NCBI GenBank assembly: GCA_022563505.1
Contig: JADFNG010000005.1
Location: 1 to 64,000, forward strand
DNA: 64,000 bases
Origin: Pseudomonadota bacterium
GTDB lineage: Bacteria; Pseudomonadota; Gammaproteobacteria; Steroidobacterales; Woeseiaceae
Direction: 5' to 3'
Part shown: positions 29,705 to 39,724 of the stretch, in pieces
Numbering within the stretch: the stretch's first letter is position 1
How the letters are laid out: the number at the start of each line of letters is the position of its first letter
The notes under the pieces: model-generated
The model's input: the letters and a program-made list of their open reading frames with translations, nothing else
The model's database searches: none
What the model was told of the DNA's origin: nothing
Program-made: the position numbers and the translations under genes

Positions 29705-32700
29705 ATGAGCGCTGATTCAGGCATCCAGGAACAGATCAATGCAGACGACGCCGACGACGTGGCGGAAAACGCGCTGGCAGTAATCAGTGTTGAGTTGCTG
29801 GAAACCATCCGCAACAGTGAGCTGGCTCTGGAAGATTGCGTCGATGGACGCGGTGGTTCGGCATCGCTGGTGCGCAGTGGCCAATTGCTGCACCAGGTCG
29901 GCGGCGCACTGCGCATGACGGAAACCTACGGTGCCGCGCTGCTTACCGAGGAAATGGAGGGTGTCTGCAGTTACCTGGCCAATCTTCGCGCCGGCAAAGG
30001 CCGCGAAGACGGGCTTGAGGCACTCACCCGGGCAATGGTTCAGTTGCCTATATACATAGAGCGTTTGCTTGCCGGTGGTCGCGATATCGCTCTCGTCTTG
30101 TTGCCGATGTTGAATGATCTTCGTGCAGCGCGCGGGCAGCCATTGCTTTCCGAGAGCACGCTGCTGCTGCTCAATCTATCGCCTTCGAGCAGGCCGGGAC
30201 GCAAAGGAAAGCGGCCAAAAAGTGACGAAGATCCTGTAAAGCTGGCGGCCAGATTGCGTCCAAGATTTCAGCTGGCGCTGCTCGGATGGATTAAGGGAGG
30301 CGATACCGGGCGTTACCTGAGAACGCTGAGCGATGTTGTGGCCAAACTGGAGGCTGCGTCGATTCGTGACGACATGCATCAGCTTTGGTGGGTGGTCGGA
30401 GGCTTGCTGGAGTCGTTGCAAAATGGTGGCTTGAAGACTTCCATCGCCCTGAAGCGACTCCTCGGCCAGACCGACCGGCAGATGAAGCGACTCATCGATG
30501 AAGGGCCGCAGGCGTTCGACAATCATCCCGTCACCGATCTTCTCAACAATCTCCTGTATTACGTTGCGCGCTCCAGCAATGCAGGACCGCGTATCAGCGA
30601 GATTCGTGCCGCATTCAATCTCTCCGAATTACTGCCCGGAGATGAGCAGGTTGAACAGGCAAGGGAAAATCTTGCTGCACCCAGTGCCAAACTGATGCAA
30701 ACCGTCGCTTCGGCTATCAAGGAAGATCTCGGTCGCGTAAAAGACGTGCTCGATATTTACGTTCGCACCGGCATGAACAAGTCATCGGACCTGGTGCCGC
30801 AGCTCGATTTGCTGAAGAAAATCAGCGATACGCTCGGTGTGCTTGGCCTTGGGCGACTGCGCGGCGATGTCAAGCTGGAGATAGACCGGCTGAAAGACGT
30901 CGTCAGCCAGGGAGGTGTCGCCGACGAGGAAACCGTCCTGGAGATTGCGTCAACCTTGCTCAGGGTCGAGGATCAACTGGACCAGCAACTCATGCGCCTG
31001 ATCGTGCCGCGGGAGACCGTGGGAGCCGATGCTGGCGCAGAATTGCCGGAAGATGAAGATGCCGATTACAAGAAGGTCATCAGTGCCGTCATGCGCGAGA
31101 GCATCATCAATCTTGCGCGGATAAAAGAAACATTCAGCCAGGGGCTGGAATCGTCCGGAAATTCGTCGGGAATTGACAGCGTCCCGGCTCTGATTCGTGG
31201 CATCAAGGCGGGTCTCATGATGCTCAACAAGACGCGGGCGATGGACGTGGTTGGGCGGGCGGGTGAGATATTGATACTGGCCTTGAGCGGCGCCGGGCCG
31301 TCGCGCATGACACACAGAGAAACCGATCGACTGGCGGATGCCATTGTCAGCATCGAGTACTACATGGAAACGGTGAAGGCCGGTCGCAGAGAACCCTGGT
31401 ACATGCTCGACAATGCCGAGGCCTGCCTGACCGTTCTTGAGGAAATGGCCGTTCGCCTCCGGGCGGCGCCGTCCGATGTCAGGGACACGATCGGAGCAAA
31501 TAAAGGCACACCGACCGAAAAGCCGCACCGTCCTGAGCCGGGTATGCGCGCAACGGAAGTGATGCCAATGCCGGTTGTCGCCAGTGATGCGGAGCACCTG
31601 GATCCCGAGCTACTGGAATTATTTATCGAAGAGGCGAAGGAAGAAGTCGCCTCGATCAAACGTCATCTGCCACAATGGGCCGAATCTCCGAACGATATTG
31701 AAACGCTTATTACGGTGCGGCGTTCGTTCCACACGCTGAAAGGCAGCGGCCGCATGGTCGGTGCAGAACGCATTGGTGAATACTGCTGGGCAATTGAAAA
31801 TCTGCTCAACAAACTTATCAATCGAACCTTGATTCGTACCCCGCCGATGATTGCATTCATTCGCGACGCGGCCGACGTTGTCCCGGAACTGATTGAGGAA
31901 CTCGAGGTTGGTACCGTGCCAACGGCAAATGTCGCGCTCTTCATGGCTCGTAGTAGCGCTTTTGCTGACGGTGATCCGAATGCGGCTGTGCTGACGATAT
32001 CGACACCGCAAGAACAAGCTCCGGTGGAGGAGCCTGCGGCGCTGGAAATGGATCCGGTGCTCCTGGATATATTCTCCAAAGAGACGACGGGCCATCTAAG
32101 CGTGATCCGGGATTACCTGGAAGCATGCAGCGGTTACAGTCCTCCCTTTCAGGTCAGCGACAAGTTGTATCGCGCTTGCCATACGCTGCACGGCAGCACC
32201 AACATGGCAAATGTTGAACGTGGTGTTGCCGTTGCCGGCGCCCTCAATCGATTCGTGCGTCGCATCTATGATCACAGGGTGGGTTTCCAGCAATCCGGTC
32301 TTGACGTACTCGGTGCGGCGGCGAAGGCGCTCCAAGGCATTGTTGGCGATATTAACAAGGCCGATACCAATCGATCTGACTTCGGCGTATTGATCGAGCA
32401 CATCAATAAGCTGACCGATGCTGTCCAGCTGCCGGAAGACGTGCAGAAGTCACCGGCAGTATCCGTGGAGCCGGTTGAAGATGCTGCCGCGTCACCTGTC
32501 GAAGATATCGCCTACGACGCCGAAATAGCGGCGATATTCTCGGAAGAAGCGGCCGAGCTGCTGCAAGCAGCGGATCGGGCGCTGGCAAACTGGAGCGCAA
32601 ATAAAGGCGCGAAAGAACACCTCGAGGAACTCAAGCGACACTTGCATACGCTCAAAGGCGGTGCGCGCATGGCTGGCATTGCCGCCATGGGCAACCTGAG

Positions 32701-35137
32701 TCACGAAATCGAAACTTTGCTGATCGCGCTCGACAGCGGTCGATTAACATCCTCGTCACGACTCGACGAACTCTTGCAGCAGAGCATCGATGAACTGCAT
32801 CGGATGCGGGACGACGTGATTGCGGGCAAACGGATGGCGAGGGCGACCGAACTCGAGCAACGAATTCGAGCCGTGTGTGCGGGCGGTGAGGCAGCCGAGC
32901 AAGCATTGCCGCAAGTCGAAGAGCCGGCTGACGATGTGGATAGCAGCGAATCGGTTTCCGTCGAGTTCACGATCGAGCCGGAAGATACCGTCAGCATGAT
33001 TATCGTCGATTCGCCGCTGAACGAAGAAATTGCCCGCATGGCACCGGTCACGGAGCGAAGCGAAGCGCCCAGGGAATCATCACCGGCAATAGAAGACGAA
33101 GAAGCGGGTGAGGAGCCGATAGTCACACCTGCCGCTGACGAGAATTTGCAAGACGTGTTAACTCTTGAGCAATCGCCGGTCGAGGCAGCGGAGAGTCAAG
33201 CGGCGGCCACGACTGCAACAGCCAGTGACGTTCAGGAAGAAATAACGGCAGAAGAGCCCGTCGAGGATGCCCGCCAAGTGGATCGTCGTCAGGGGCCCGC
33301 GCGTCAAGCGGGTGATCAACGCCCGGAATTTGCACGTATCGATACCGAGCTTCTTGAGGATTTGCTGAATGCCGCCGGGGAAATCAGCATTTATCAATCA
33401 CGGCTGAGACAGCAGATAGGAAATATTGAATTCCACGTCGACGAAATGGAACAAACCGTGGCGCGGCTGCGGGAGCAACTGCGCAAACTCGAAATAGAGA
33501 CAGAAGCGCAAATCATGCATGGGCACCAGGAAACGCTGGTCGTGCAGGATTTCGATCCGCTCGAGATGGATCGCTATTCCAACATCCAGCAATTGTCACG
33601 GGCGCTGGCCGAGACCGCGAGCGATATGGCCAGTTTGAAAGACCTGTTGCAGGCGGTGACAACGGAAGCCGAGACGCTGCTTGTACAGCAATCGCGGGTG
33701 ACGGCCGAGTTGCAGGATGGCCTGATGCGTGCCCGAATGGTGCCATTCCAGCAGCATGTACCTCGCCTCACGCGCCTGGTTCGGCAAGTCGCCAAGGAAG
33801 CGGGCAAACGCGTCGAACTGGCCGTTGAAGGGGCATCAGGTGAGCTTGATCGCCAGGTGCTCGAAAAAATGCTGCCGCCCCTCGAACACATGATGCGCAA
33901 CGCGGTGGTGCACGGTATTGAGTCAGCCGAGGCTCGGCAGGCGGCGGGCAAACCGGCGACCGGGCGCATCACCATACGCCTGCATCGAGACGGTTCGGAA
34001 ATGGTGATCGATGTCGCCGATGACGGAGCCGGGCTGGACGTTGACGCAATCCGACGCAAGGCATTTGAACGCGGCTTGCTGAAACCGGATGCGAAAGTGA
34101 GCGACGAGGAAATCATGAACCTGATTCTGACGCCCGGGTTCAGTACGGCGGAAGTAGTCACGCAAACGGCGGGACGCGGTGTCGGTATGGATGTCGTTGC
34201 GAACGAGGTGAAACAGCTCGGAGGATCGTTGCAAATTTCATCCGTGACAGGTCAGGGCACTAATTTCACGGTACGTTTGCCATTTACGCTGGCCATAACA
34301 CAAGCACTGATCGTGCGGACCGGAGAAGAAATCTATGCCTTGCCTCTGCCCACCGTCGAAGGTGTTGTGCGGATCGCGCGCACAGAGCTTGAGACGATAT
34401 TGAGCCAGAGCGAGCCCAGCTACGAATACGGCGAGCAAAGCTACCGCTTCCGGCATCTCGGCATGTATCTCGGCGGACAGGCTGCGCAGTTGCCCGAAGA
34501 TGAATCTCATGTATCCGTCATCCTGGTGCGGGCTGGCGAAAATTCTGCTGCGTTGCTGACGGATGAAATGCTGGCAAGCCAGGAGATCGTTGTTAAGACG
34601 GTCGGCCCGCAACTGGCGAGTGTGAAAGGCATTGCCGGCGCGACGATTCTGGGTGACGGCAGCGTGGTGCTGATTCTGGACATCATGGCGCTGGTGCGCG
34701 GTGGCGCGCCGATTGCCGAATTGAAAAACGCAATACCGACGCCGACTGACAGCCGGCCACTGGCGATGGTGGTTGATGATTCCATTACCGTGCGTCGTGT
34801 CATGGAACGATTCCTGGAGCGCAACGGCTTGCGGGTGGTGACCGCCAGAGACGGTCTCGATGCGATCAGTGTATTGCGTGATCACAAACCGGACATTATT
34901 TTGCTTGATATCGAGATGCCGCGAATGGACGGTTACGAATTTGCTTCACACGTGCGTAATGATGAACGCATATCGGACGTGCCGATTATCATGATTACAT
35001 CCAGAGTCGGTGACAAGCATCGCGCACGGGCCATCGAGATCGGCGTGAATGACTACCTGGGCAAACCTTATCAGGATGCAAAACTGCTGGATGCCGTCAC
35101 ACGCCTCCTTGAAGAGCGCGGCGTGATCTTGCGATGA
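29705..35137 (+). CDS. chpA: Hybrid histidine kinase ChpA (PilL), multi-HPt / CheA / receiver
   Basis: 1810 aa; HPt motifs FHTLKGSGRMVG, CHTLHGSTNMAN, LHTLKGGARMAG; HATPase core HMMRNAVVHGIESAEAR and DDGAGLD; CheW domain; C-terminal receiver (LDIEMPRMDGYEF). Confidence 0.95.
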   Translation: MSADSGIQEQINADDADDVAENALAVISVELLETIRNSELALEDCVDGRGGSASLVRSGQLLHQVGGALRMTETYGAALLTEEMEGVCSYLANLRAGKGREDGLEALTRAMVQLPIYIERLLAGGRDIALVLLPMLNDLRAARGQPLLSESTLLLLNLSPSSRPGRKGKRPKSDEDPVKLAARLRPRFQLALLGWIKGGDTGRYLRTLSDVVAKLEAASIRDDMHQLWWVVGGLLESLQNGGLKTSIALKRLLGQTDRQMKRLIDEGPQAFDNHPVTDLLNNLLYYVARSSNAGPRISEIRAAFNLSELLPGDEQVEQARENLAAPSAKLMQTVASAIKEDLGRVKDVLDIYVRTGMNKSSDLVPQLDLLKKISDTLGVLGLGRLRGDVKLEIDRLKDVVSQGGVADEETVLEIASTLLRVEDQLDQQLMRLIVPRETVGADAGAELPEDEDADYKKVISAVMRESIINLARIKETFSQGLESSGNSSGIDSVPALIRGIKAGLMMLNKTRAMDVVGRAGEILILALSGAGPSRMTHRETDRLADAIVSIEYYMETVKAGRREPWYMLDNAEACLTVLEEMAVRLRAAPSDVRDTIGANKGTPTEKPHRPEPGMRATEVMPMPVVASDAEHLDPELLELFIEEAKEEVASIKRHLPQWAESPNDIETLITVRRSFHTLKGSGRMVGAERIGEYCWAIENLLNKLINRTLIRTPPMIAFIRDAADVVPELIEELEVGTVPTANVALFMARSSAFADGDPNAAVLTISTPQEQAPVEEPAALEMDPVLLDIFSKETTGHLSVIRDYLEACSGYSPPFQVSDKLYRACHTLHGSTNMANVERGVAVAGALNRFVRRIYDHRVGFQQSGLDVLGAAAKALQGIVGDINKADTNRSDFGVLIEHINKLTDAVQLPEDVQKSPAVSVEPVEDAAASPVEDIAYDAEIAAIFSEEAAELLQAADRALANWSANKGAKEHLEELKRHLHTLKGGARMAGIAAMGNLSHEIETLLIALDSGRLTSSSRLDELLQQSIDELHRMRDDVIAGKRMARATELEQRIRAVCAGGEAAEQALPQVEEPADDVDSSESVSVEFTIEPEDTVSMIIVDSPLNEEIARMAPVTERSEAPRESSPAIEDEEAGEEPIVTPAADENLQDVLTLEQSPVEAAESQAAATTATASDVQEEITAEEPVEDARQVDRRQGPARQAGDQRPEFARIDTELLEDLLNAAGEISIYQSRLRQQIGNIEFHVDEMEQTVARLREQLRKLEIETEAQIMHGHQETLVVQDFDPLEMDRYSNIQQLSRALAETASDMASLKDLLQAVTTEAETLLVQQSRVTAELQDGLMRARMVPFQQHVPRLTRLVRQVAKEAGKRVELAVEGASGELDRQVLEKMLPPLEHMMRNAVVHGIESAEARQAAGKPATGRITIRLHRDGSEMVIDVADDGAGLDVDAIRRKAFERGLLKPDAKVSDEEIMNLILTPGFSTAEVVTQTAGRGVGMDVVANEVKQLGGSLQISSVTGQGTNFTVRLPFTLAITQALIVRTGEEIYALPLPTVEGVVRIARTELETILSQSEPSYEYGEQSYRFRHLGMYLGGQAAQLPEDESHVSVILVRAGENSAALLTDEMLASQEIVVKTVGPQLASVKGIAGATILGDGSVVLILDIMALVRGGAPIAELKNAIPTPTDSRPLAMVVDDSITVRRVMERFLERNGLRVVTARDGLDAISVLRDHKPDIILLDIEMPRMDGYEFASHVRNDERISDVPIIMITSRVGDKHRARAIEIGVNDYLGKPYQDAKLLDAVTRLLEERGVILR

Positions 35138-35604
35138 ATGCTGAAGCAGAAGAGCTGTACAGCCTGCTTGTCCCGCTCAGTGATGACCGGTTGATTGTGC
35201 CGCGAACCTGCGTTGCCGAAGTCATTCGCTTTACCAAACCCGAGCGTCGCGAAGGCAGCCAGGAATGGATGTTGGGCACCATCGGCTGGAACGGACGTGA
35301 TTTGCCGGTGGTCGCCTTTGAAGGAACCATCGGCAAAGACGTGCCCGCCATTACCGGTCGTACTCGTATTGTTGTCTTTTATGCGGGCAGCAGCAGGATC
35401 AAGAGTGGCCATCTGGGGATCGTGACCCAAGGTTTCCCGCAGCTTGTACGAGTTAACCGCGAGGTGTTACGGCGCGACCCGGCTGAGGGTTGGCCCGAAG
35501 GTGCGCCCGTGTTGTGTCGAGTGAAAATGATCAATGAGTTTCCATTGATACCTCATCTGCAAAGGCTCGAGTCCATGATCGTTGAAGAATCGATTCAGGC
35601 GTAG
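35134..35604 (+). CDS. chpC: CheW-domain protein ChpC
   Basis: 4-bp overlap with chpA; CheW-like domain (YSLLVPLSDDRLIVPRTCVAEVIRF). Confidence 0.85.
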   Translation: MNAEAEELYSLLVPLSDDRLIVPRTCVAEVIRFTKPERREGSQEWMLGTIGWNGRDLPVVAFEGTIGKDVPAITGRTRIVVFYAGSSRIKSGHLGIVTQGFPQLVRVNREVLRRDPAEGWPEGAPVLCRVKMINEFPLIPHLQRLESMIVEESIQA

Positions 35605-35631
35605 CACAAAGGGATCGGATCCGGTCCCTCC

Positions 35632-36363
35632 TTACAGGTCACCCCACATCGCTTGCAGGATCGCCACGGCGGCTAATGCGGCCGTCTCGGTGCGCAGTGC
35701 TCTGGGTCCCAGTGAAACGGCATTAAAACCGGCGTCGAGCAACATTTCAGTCTCCATGTCGCTGATGCCGCCTTCCGGGCCGATCAGGAGATCAATGGTC
35801 GATTTCGCTGTGTCGACCTGGTGCAACGAAGTGCCGGCCGACGGTTGCAACATCAAGCGGCATTCTGCCGGTATGTTCGCGCGCAGGAAATCATGCAGCA
35901 CTGACGGTTCATCAATGACCGGTATCCTGCTGCGACCGCATTGTTCACAGGCGCTTTGCGCAATCTTGTTCCAGTGCGCCAGGCGACGGGAGGCCCGGTC
36001 TGCCGGTAATTTGACGACCGAAAATTCGGTCAGCACCGGTGAGATCCGCTGGACGCCGAGTTCGGTTGCTTTCTGGATGACAAAGTCCATGCGCTCTCCG
36101 CGGGAAATGCTTTGCACCAGGCGAATCTGCAGGGGCGACTCGACATTGCGCAGGATGGGCGTGCCGGGTCGCAACAAGACCCGTTTTTTGTCGACTTCGG
36201 TGATGAGGGATGGGTATTCGTAGCCGCTACCGTCAAAGAGCAAGATCTCACTGCCCGCTTTCAGTCGCAGGACACGGCTGAGATAATGAGCCTGCTCGGC
36301 GTCCAGACAGAGCTCCTCGCCATCGGCTATTGGCTGAGGAATAAACAGTCGGTGCCTGGACAT
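35632..36363 (-). CDS. rsmE: 16S rRNA (uracil1498-N3)-methyltransferase RsmE
   Basis: YLSRVLRLKAGSEILLFDGSG; LLIGPEGGISDMETEMLLDAGFNAVSLGPRALRTETAALAA. Confidence 0.95.
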   Translation of the reverse strand: MSRHRLFIPQPIADGEELCLDAEQAHYLSRVLRLKAGSEILLFDGSGYEYPSLITEVDKKRVLLRPGTPILRNVESPLQIRLVQSISRGERMDFVIQKATELGVQRISPVLTEFSVVKLPADRASRRLAHWNKIAQSACEQCGRSRIPVIDEPSVLHDFLRANIPAECRLMLQPSAGTSLHQVDTAKSTIDLLIGPEGGISDMETEMLLDAGFNAVSLGPRALRTETAALAAVAILQAMWGDL

Positions 36364-36438
36364 GGGGTAGCGCCTCCACAAAGTATTGGTCAGAATATGC
36401 GCATTGAGAGCGATCAGGTTCAAGGGTATCAAGACGCA

Positions 36439-37014
36439 ATGAGTGGTACGCAAGAATTGCAATATTCAGTCACGGTCGATGATGGCCTGATACAGCCCGC
36501 AGAATGTGAATTATCGCCCCATCAGGATGAGCGTCCGGATGGGTGCAAACCCGAACTGCTTGTTATCCATGGCATCAGTTTGCCTCCCGGTGAATTTGGC
36601 GGACCCCATATTGAGCAATTGTTCGCGAATCGCCTGGATTGGGATGCGCATCCGTATTTCTCGGAATTACGTGGCATGGAGGTATCGGCACATCTTCTGA
36701 TCAGGCGCGACGGTCGATTGCTGCAGTTCGTGCCCTTTCATTGTCGTGCCTGGCATGCAGGCGCCTCTTCGTTCCGGGGACGCAAGCATTGCAATGACTT
36801 TTCGATTGGCATTGAGCTGGAGGGCAGCGATGAGACAGACTACGCCGATGCCCAGTACGAGTGCCTCGCCGCTGTGATTCGGGCGCTTTGGCTTGCATAT
36901 CCTGATCTGAATGCGCGCAGTATCGCCGGGCATTGTGACGTAGCACCCGGCCGAAAAACCGATCCCGGTCCTGCTTTCGACTGGCTGCGCTTGTATGATG
37001 GACTCACTGCGTAA
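36439..37014 (+). CDS. ampD: 1,6-anhydro-N-acetylmuramyl-L-alanine amidase AmpD
   Basis: LLVIHGISLPPGEFGG; SIGIELEGSDETDYADAQY; IAGHCDVAPGRKTDPGPAFDW. Confidence 0.95.
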   Translation: MSGTQELQYSVTVDDGLIQPAECELSPHQDERPDGCKPELLVIHGISLPPGEFGGPHIEQLFANRLDWDAHPYFSELRGMEVSAHLLIRRDGRLLQFVPFHCRAWHAGASSFRGRKHCNDFSIGIELEGSDETDYADAQYECLAAVIRALWLAYPDLNARSIAGHCDVAPGRKTDPGPAFDWLRLYDGLTA

Positions 37015-37044
37015 CTTTTTTGCGCGCGTAAAGACTGAACCGCT

Positions 37045-37965
37045 ATGAATCTGATCGCACTGCTCGTGGGACTGATCGTCGAGCGCCTGGCGACGCAGCT
37101 TTTTCATTTGCGACAGCTGCGCTGGTTCGACCGGGTAATTGATGCAGGGTTTCGCCTGGCGCAGCGATTCGACCGCTGGCCCGCAATCATTCCCGTACTG
37201 TTGCTGGCGGCGGTACTGGTGTTGCCGGTTTACCTGGTGATGTTCGGTCTTGGCATTGCCTTATACGGTTTCCCTTACATGATTCTTGCGATCATCGTGC
37301 TGTTTTTCTCACTGGGCCCGAAAGACATTGGCGAAGAAGTGAGTGAATACTGTCGCGCGATCGAGGCTGACGACGATGAACGCATCCAGATAACGGCCAA
37401 GGCCCTGCTTGAAAAAGAGGTGCCCGCGGACCCAATGGAGTGCGTGCGGCAGGTGGAGGCTGCGGTTTTTGTGCAGGCCAATAATCGCCTGTTCGCGGTC
37501 ATTTTCTGGTTCGTGCTGCTGGGCCCTTATGGGCCACTGGGTGCCTGGGCGTACCGTGTCACCGACCTGATTCGCCGCCGAGCTGCATTTAATGCGATGC
37601 GGGGCGGGGATGACGGTGAGGCGGTGCAGCAAATCGCCGTCACCGTGAGCAGGTTGCACGGATGGCTGGCATGGATTCCTGCGCGCTTGACCGTTCTGGG
37701 TTACGCGCTGGCCGGAAATTTTGATGGTGCCATCGCCGCATGGCGAGGGGGTGATTCAGGCAAGGCGGGGTCGCCGGGCGAACAGAACGAAAACTTGCTG
37801 GCGCGTGTCGGTACTGCGGCCATGGCGGTGGTACGCGAGGATGGAGAGAGTGTCCACGATCGAGGTATACGCGGCGCGACGGCCGCTACCGGCCTCGTTC
37901 TGCGGTTGCTCGGCATCTGGGCATTCGTGATTGCTGCGATGACGCTGTACGGCTGGTCTTTGTGA
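37045..37965 (+). CDS. ampE: AmpE-like inner membrane protein
   Basis: Directly downstream of ampD; multi-TM; LGPYGPLGAWAYRVTDL. Confidence 0.88.
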   Translation: MNLIALLVGLIVERLATQLFHLRQLRWFDRVIDAGFRLAQRFDRWPAIIPVLLLAAVLVLPVYLVMFGLGIALYGFPYMILAIIVLFFSLGPKDIGEEVSEYCRAIEADDDERIQITAKALLEKEVPADPMECVRQVEAAVFVQANNRLFAVIFWFVLLGPYGPLGAWAYRVTDLIRRRAAFNAMRGGDDGEAVQQIAVTVSRLHGWLAWIPARLTVLGYALAGNFDGAIAAWRGGDSGKAGSPGEQNENLLARVGTAAMAVVREDGESVHDRGIRGATAATGLVLRLLGIWAFVIAAMTLYGWSL

Positions 37966-38954
37966 GACGCCTGCGTTCGATCGTATTCATATCGCTATTT
38001 TTTCTTGCCCTGCTTTCTGCCTGCACTGACCGGCCGAATTCTACATCCCTGTCTGACGAGGACAACACAGTCCCTTTGCGCATTGTGACGCTGGCGCCGC
38101 ACCTGGCGGAACTGGTGTATGCGGTGGGCGCAGAGGAGTCTCTGGTTGGCGTTAGTGCGTACAGTAATTTCCCGCAAGCGGTCACAGAACTGCCACAAAT
38201 CGGCGATGCTTTTCTGATTGACCAGGAACGATTGCTGTTGCTTCGACCGGATATGCTGCTGGCCTGGAAAAGCGGTACCGCAGCACACACGGTGGATGAG
38301 TTGCGCGGTCGTGGTTATCGCGTGGAGGTGATTGCCACTGATGCGCTGAAGGACATCGCGGCCGCGCTGAAAACGATTGGGCGATTGACGGGTCATGCGG
38401 CGAAAGCAGATTCAGTCGCCGCTGAATTCCTTGCCGACATAAATCGAATGCGCGCCGCTGCCGCATACGATGATGCCATCCGTGTCTTCTATCAGGTTTC
38501 ATCCCGTCCACTGTATACGGTGAACGGCGATCACTACATCAGCGAATTGATCGAATTGTGCGGTGGTAAAAATATTTTTTCCGACCTCGGTACGCTGGCA
38601 CCTCTGGTATCGGAAGAAGCCGTGCTTGTGCGTGATCCTGAGGTGATGATCGCAGGCCGAATCTCGCCGGATCAACTTGTGCTAAGTGAATGGCAGCGCT
38701 GGCCTGCGCTAAGCGCCAACAGACTGGACAATTTCTTTTATATACCGGCCGACCTGCTTGCGCGACCAACCCCGCGACTGGTGGAGGCTGGAACAATGAT
38801 ATGTGCGCTGCTGGAAAGGGCGCGCATGCACAAGGCTGAGCAACTCGTGACCAGTCTGGTCATGCCTGTTCCTCGAACGGGAGAAATCATGTACGGCTCC
38901 GATCCCACAGCACTTCCGCTCCGTTCTCGGCCCGCACCACCTGCCGGGCGATGA
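37962..38954 (+). CDS. btuF: Cobalamin-type ABC transporter substrate-binding protein (BtuF-like)
   Basis: Lipobox LLSACTD; RIVTLAPHLAELVYAVGAEESLVGVSAYSNFPQ; class III periplasmic binding protein. Confidence 0.87.
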   Translation: MRRLRSIVFISLFFLALLSACTDRPNSTSLSDEDNTVPLRIVTLAPHLAELVYAVGAEESLVGVSAYSNFPQAVTELPQIGDAFLIDQERLLLLRPDMLLAWKSGTAAHTVDELRGRGYRVEVIATDALKDIAAALKTIGRLTGHAAKADSVAAEFLADINRMRAAAAYDDAIRVFYQVSSRPLYTVNGDHYISELIELCGGKNIFSDLGTLAPLVSEEAVLVRDPEVMIAGRISPDQLVLSEWQRWPALSANRLDNFFYIPADLLARPTPRLVEAGTMICALLERARMHKAEQLVTSLVMPVPRTGEIMYGSDPTALPLRSRPAPPAGR

Positions 38955-39438
38955 CGAAAAGCAGATCGGAAAGGCGATTGAGGTAGCGTATTACTTCATC
39001 GCGGACATCCTCGTTCCGCTTCAAAGTAACCGTCCTGCGTTCCGCGCGGCGCACGATGGTCCGGGCGACATGGCAGGCGGCGGTTGCGGGACCTCCCCCG
39101 GGCAGGATGAAGTCTTTCAGCGGTGGCAGATCTGCATTGAATGCATCCAGGTCTGTTTCGAGGCGATCGACAAAGGACTGCTCGATCGCCGCGTGCCCCG
39201 GAATGCACAACTCGCCACCGAGTTCGAACAGGTCGTGCTGCACCGCAACCAGGCAGCGACGAATAGGTTCCGGCAATAATGGTGCCGCAAGGATCGTACC
39301 GATCGCACTGTTTGCTTCATCGACCGTGCCGAATGCTTCAACACGTGCGTCGTCTTTGGGGATTCGTCGCCCATCGCCAAGGCCGGTCGTTCCATCGTCG
39401 CCGGTGCGTGTGTAGATCTTGCTGAGCCGATTACCCAT
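38887..39438 (-). CDS. ATP:cob(I)alamin adenosyltransferase, PduO type
   Basis: KIYTRTGDDGTTGLGDGRRIPKDDARVEAFGTVDEANSAIG; CHVARTIVRRAERR; YLNRLSDLLFVIAR. Confidence 0.95.
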   Translation of the reverse strand: MGNRLSKIYTRTGDDGTTGLGDGRRIPKDDARVEAFGTVDEANSAIGTILAAPLLPEPIRRCLVAVQHDLFELGGELCIPGHAAIEQSFVDRLETDLDAFNADLPPLKDFILPGGGPATAACHVARTIVRRAERRTVTLKRNEDVRDEVIRYLNRLSDLLFVIARQVVRAENGAEVLWDRSRT

Positions 39439-39499
39439 ATGCCTGCCCTTCGTTTGCACGTGCTTATTGTGTTGCCGGGTACGAATGCTGGGGGAAGAG

Positions 39500-39627
39500 G
39501 GGGAGACCTGCGCGCTCCCGACCGGTCGCCCACCGTTGCGGGGGCAGCATCAGGATTCTGCAAATGTGCGTCGTCACCGACTTCCCGTTGAGCCGAAAAA
39601 ACGTCTATTCAGATTCACCTGGTGCCG
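39500..39627 (-). promoter_or_regulatory. Cobalamin riboswitch (divergent or partial)
   Basis: Minus strand CAACGGGAAGTCGGTG...GAATCCTGATGCTGCCCCCGCAACGGTGGG matches the conserved cobalamin riboswitch core, upstream of the adenosyltransferase gene. The canonical 3' B12 box was not found. Confidence 0.72.
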
Positions 39628-39632
39628 GAGCG

Positions 39633-39661
39633 ACAATAGAATTGATACCAGTCGCTGTCAA
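39633..39661 (-). promoter_or_regulatory. Sigma-70 promoter driving the riboswitch/adenosyltransferase transcript
   Basis: Minus strand TTGACA-N17-TATTGT ending ~10 nt before the riboswitch 5' end. Confidence 0.65.
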
Positions 39662-39724
39662 CAAGCGCTCTTGTTTCCGCGTGCGTCACCCGCCATAGTG
39701 CATATTTTTTGCAGGAGTCTGCTG

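Noticed and set aside
33574-34161. 195-aa minus-strand ORF (and other Ser/Arg-rich antisense ORFs in chpA)
   Set aside because: Antisense shadow of well-supported chpA coding sequence.
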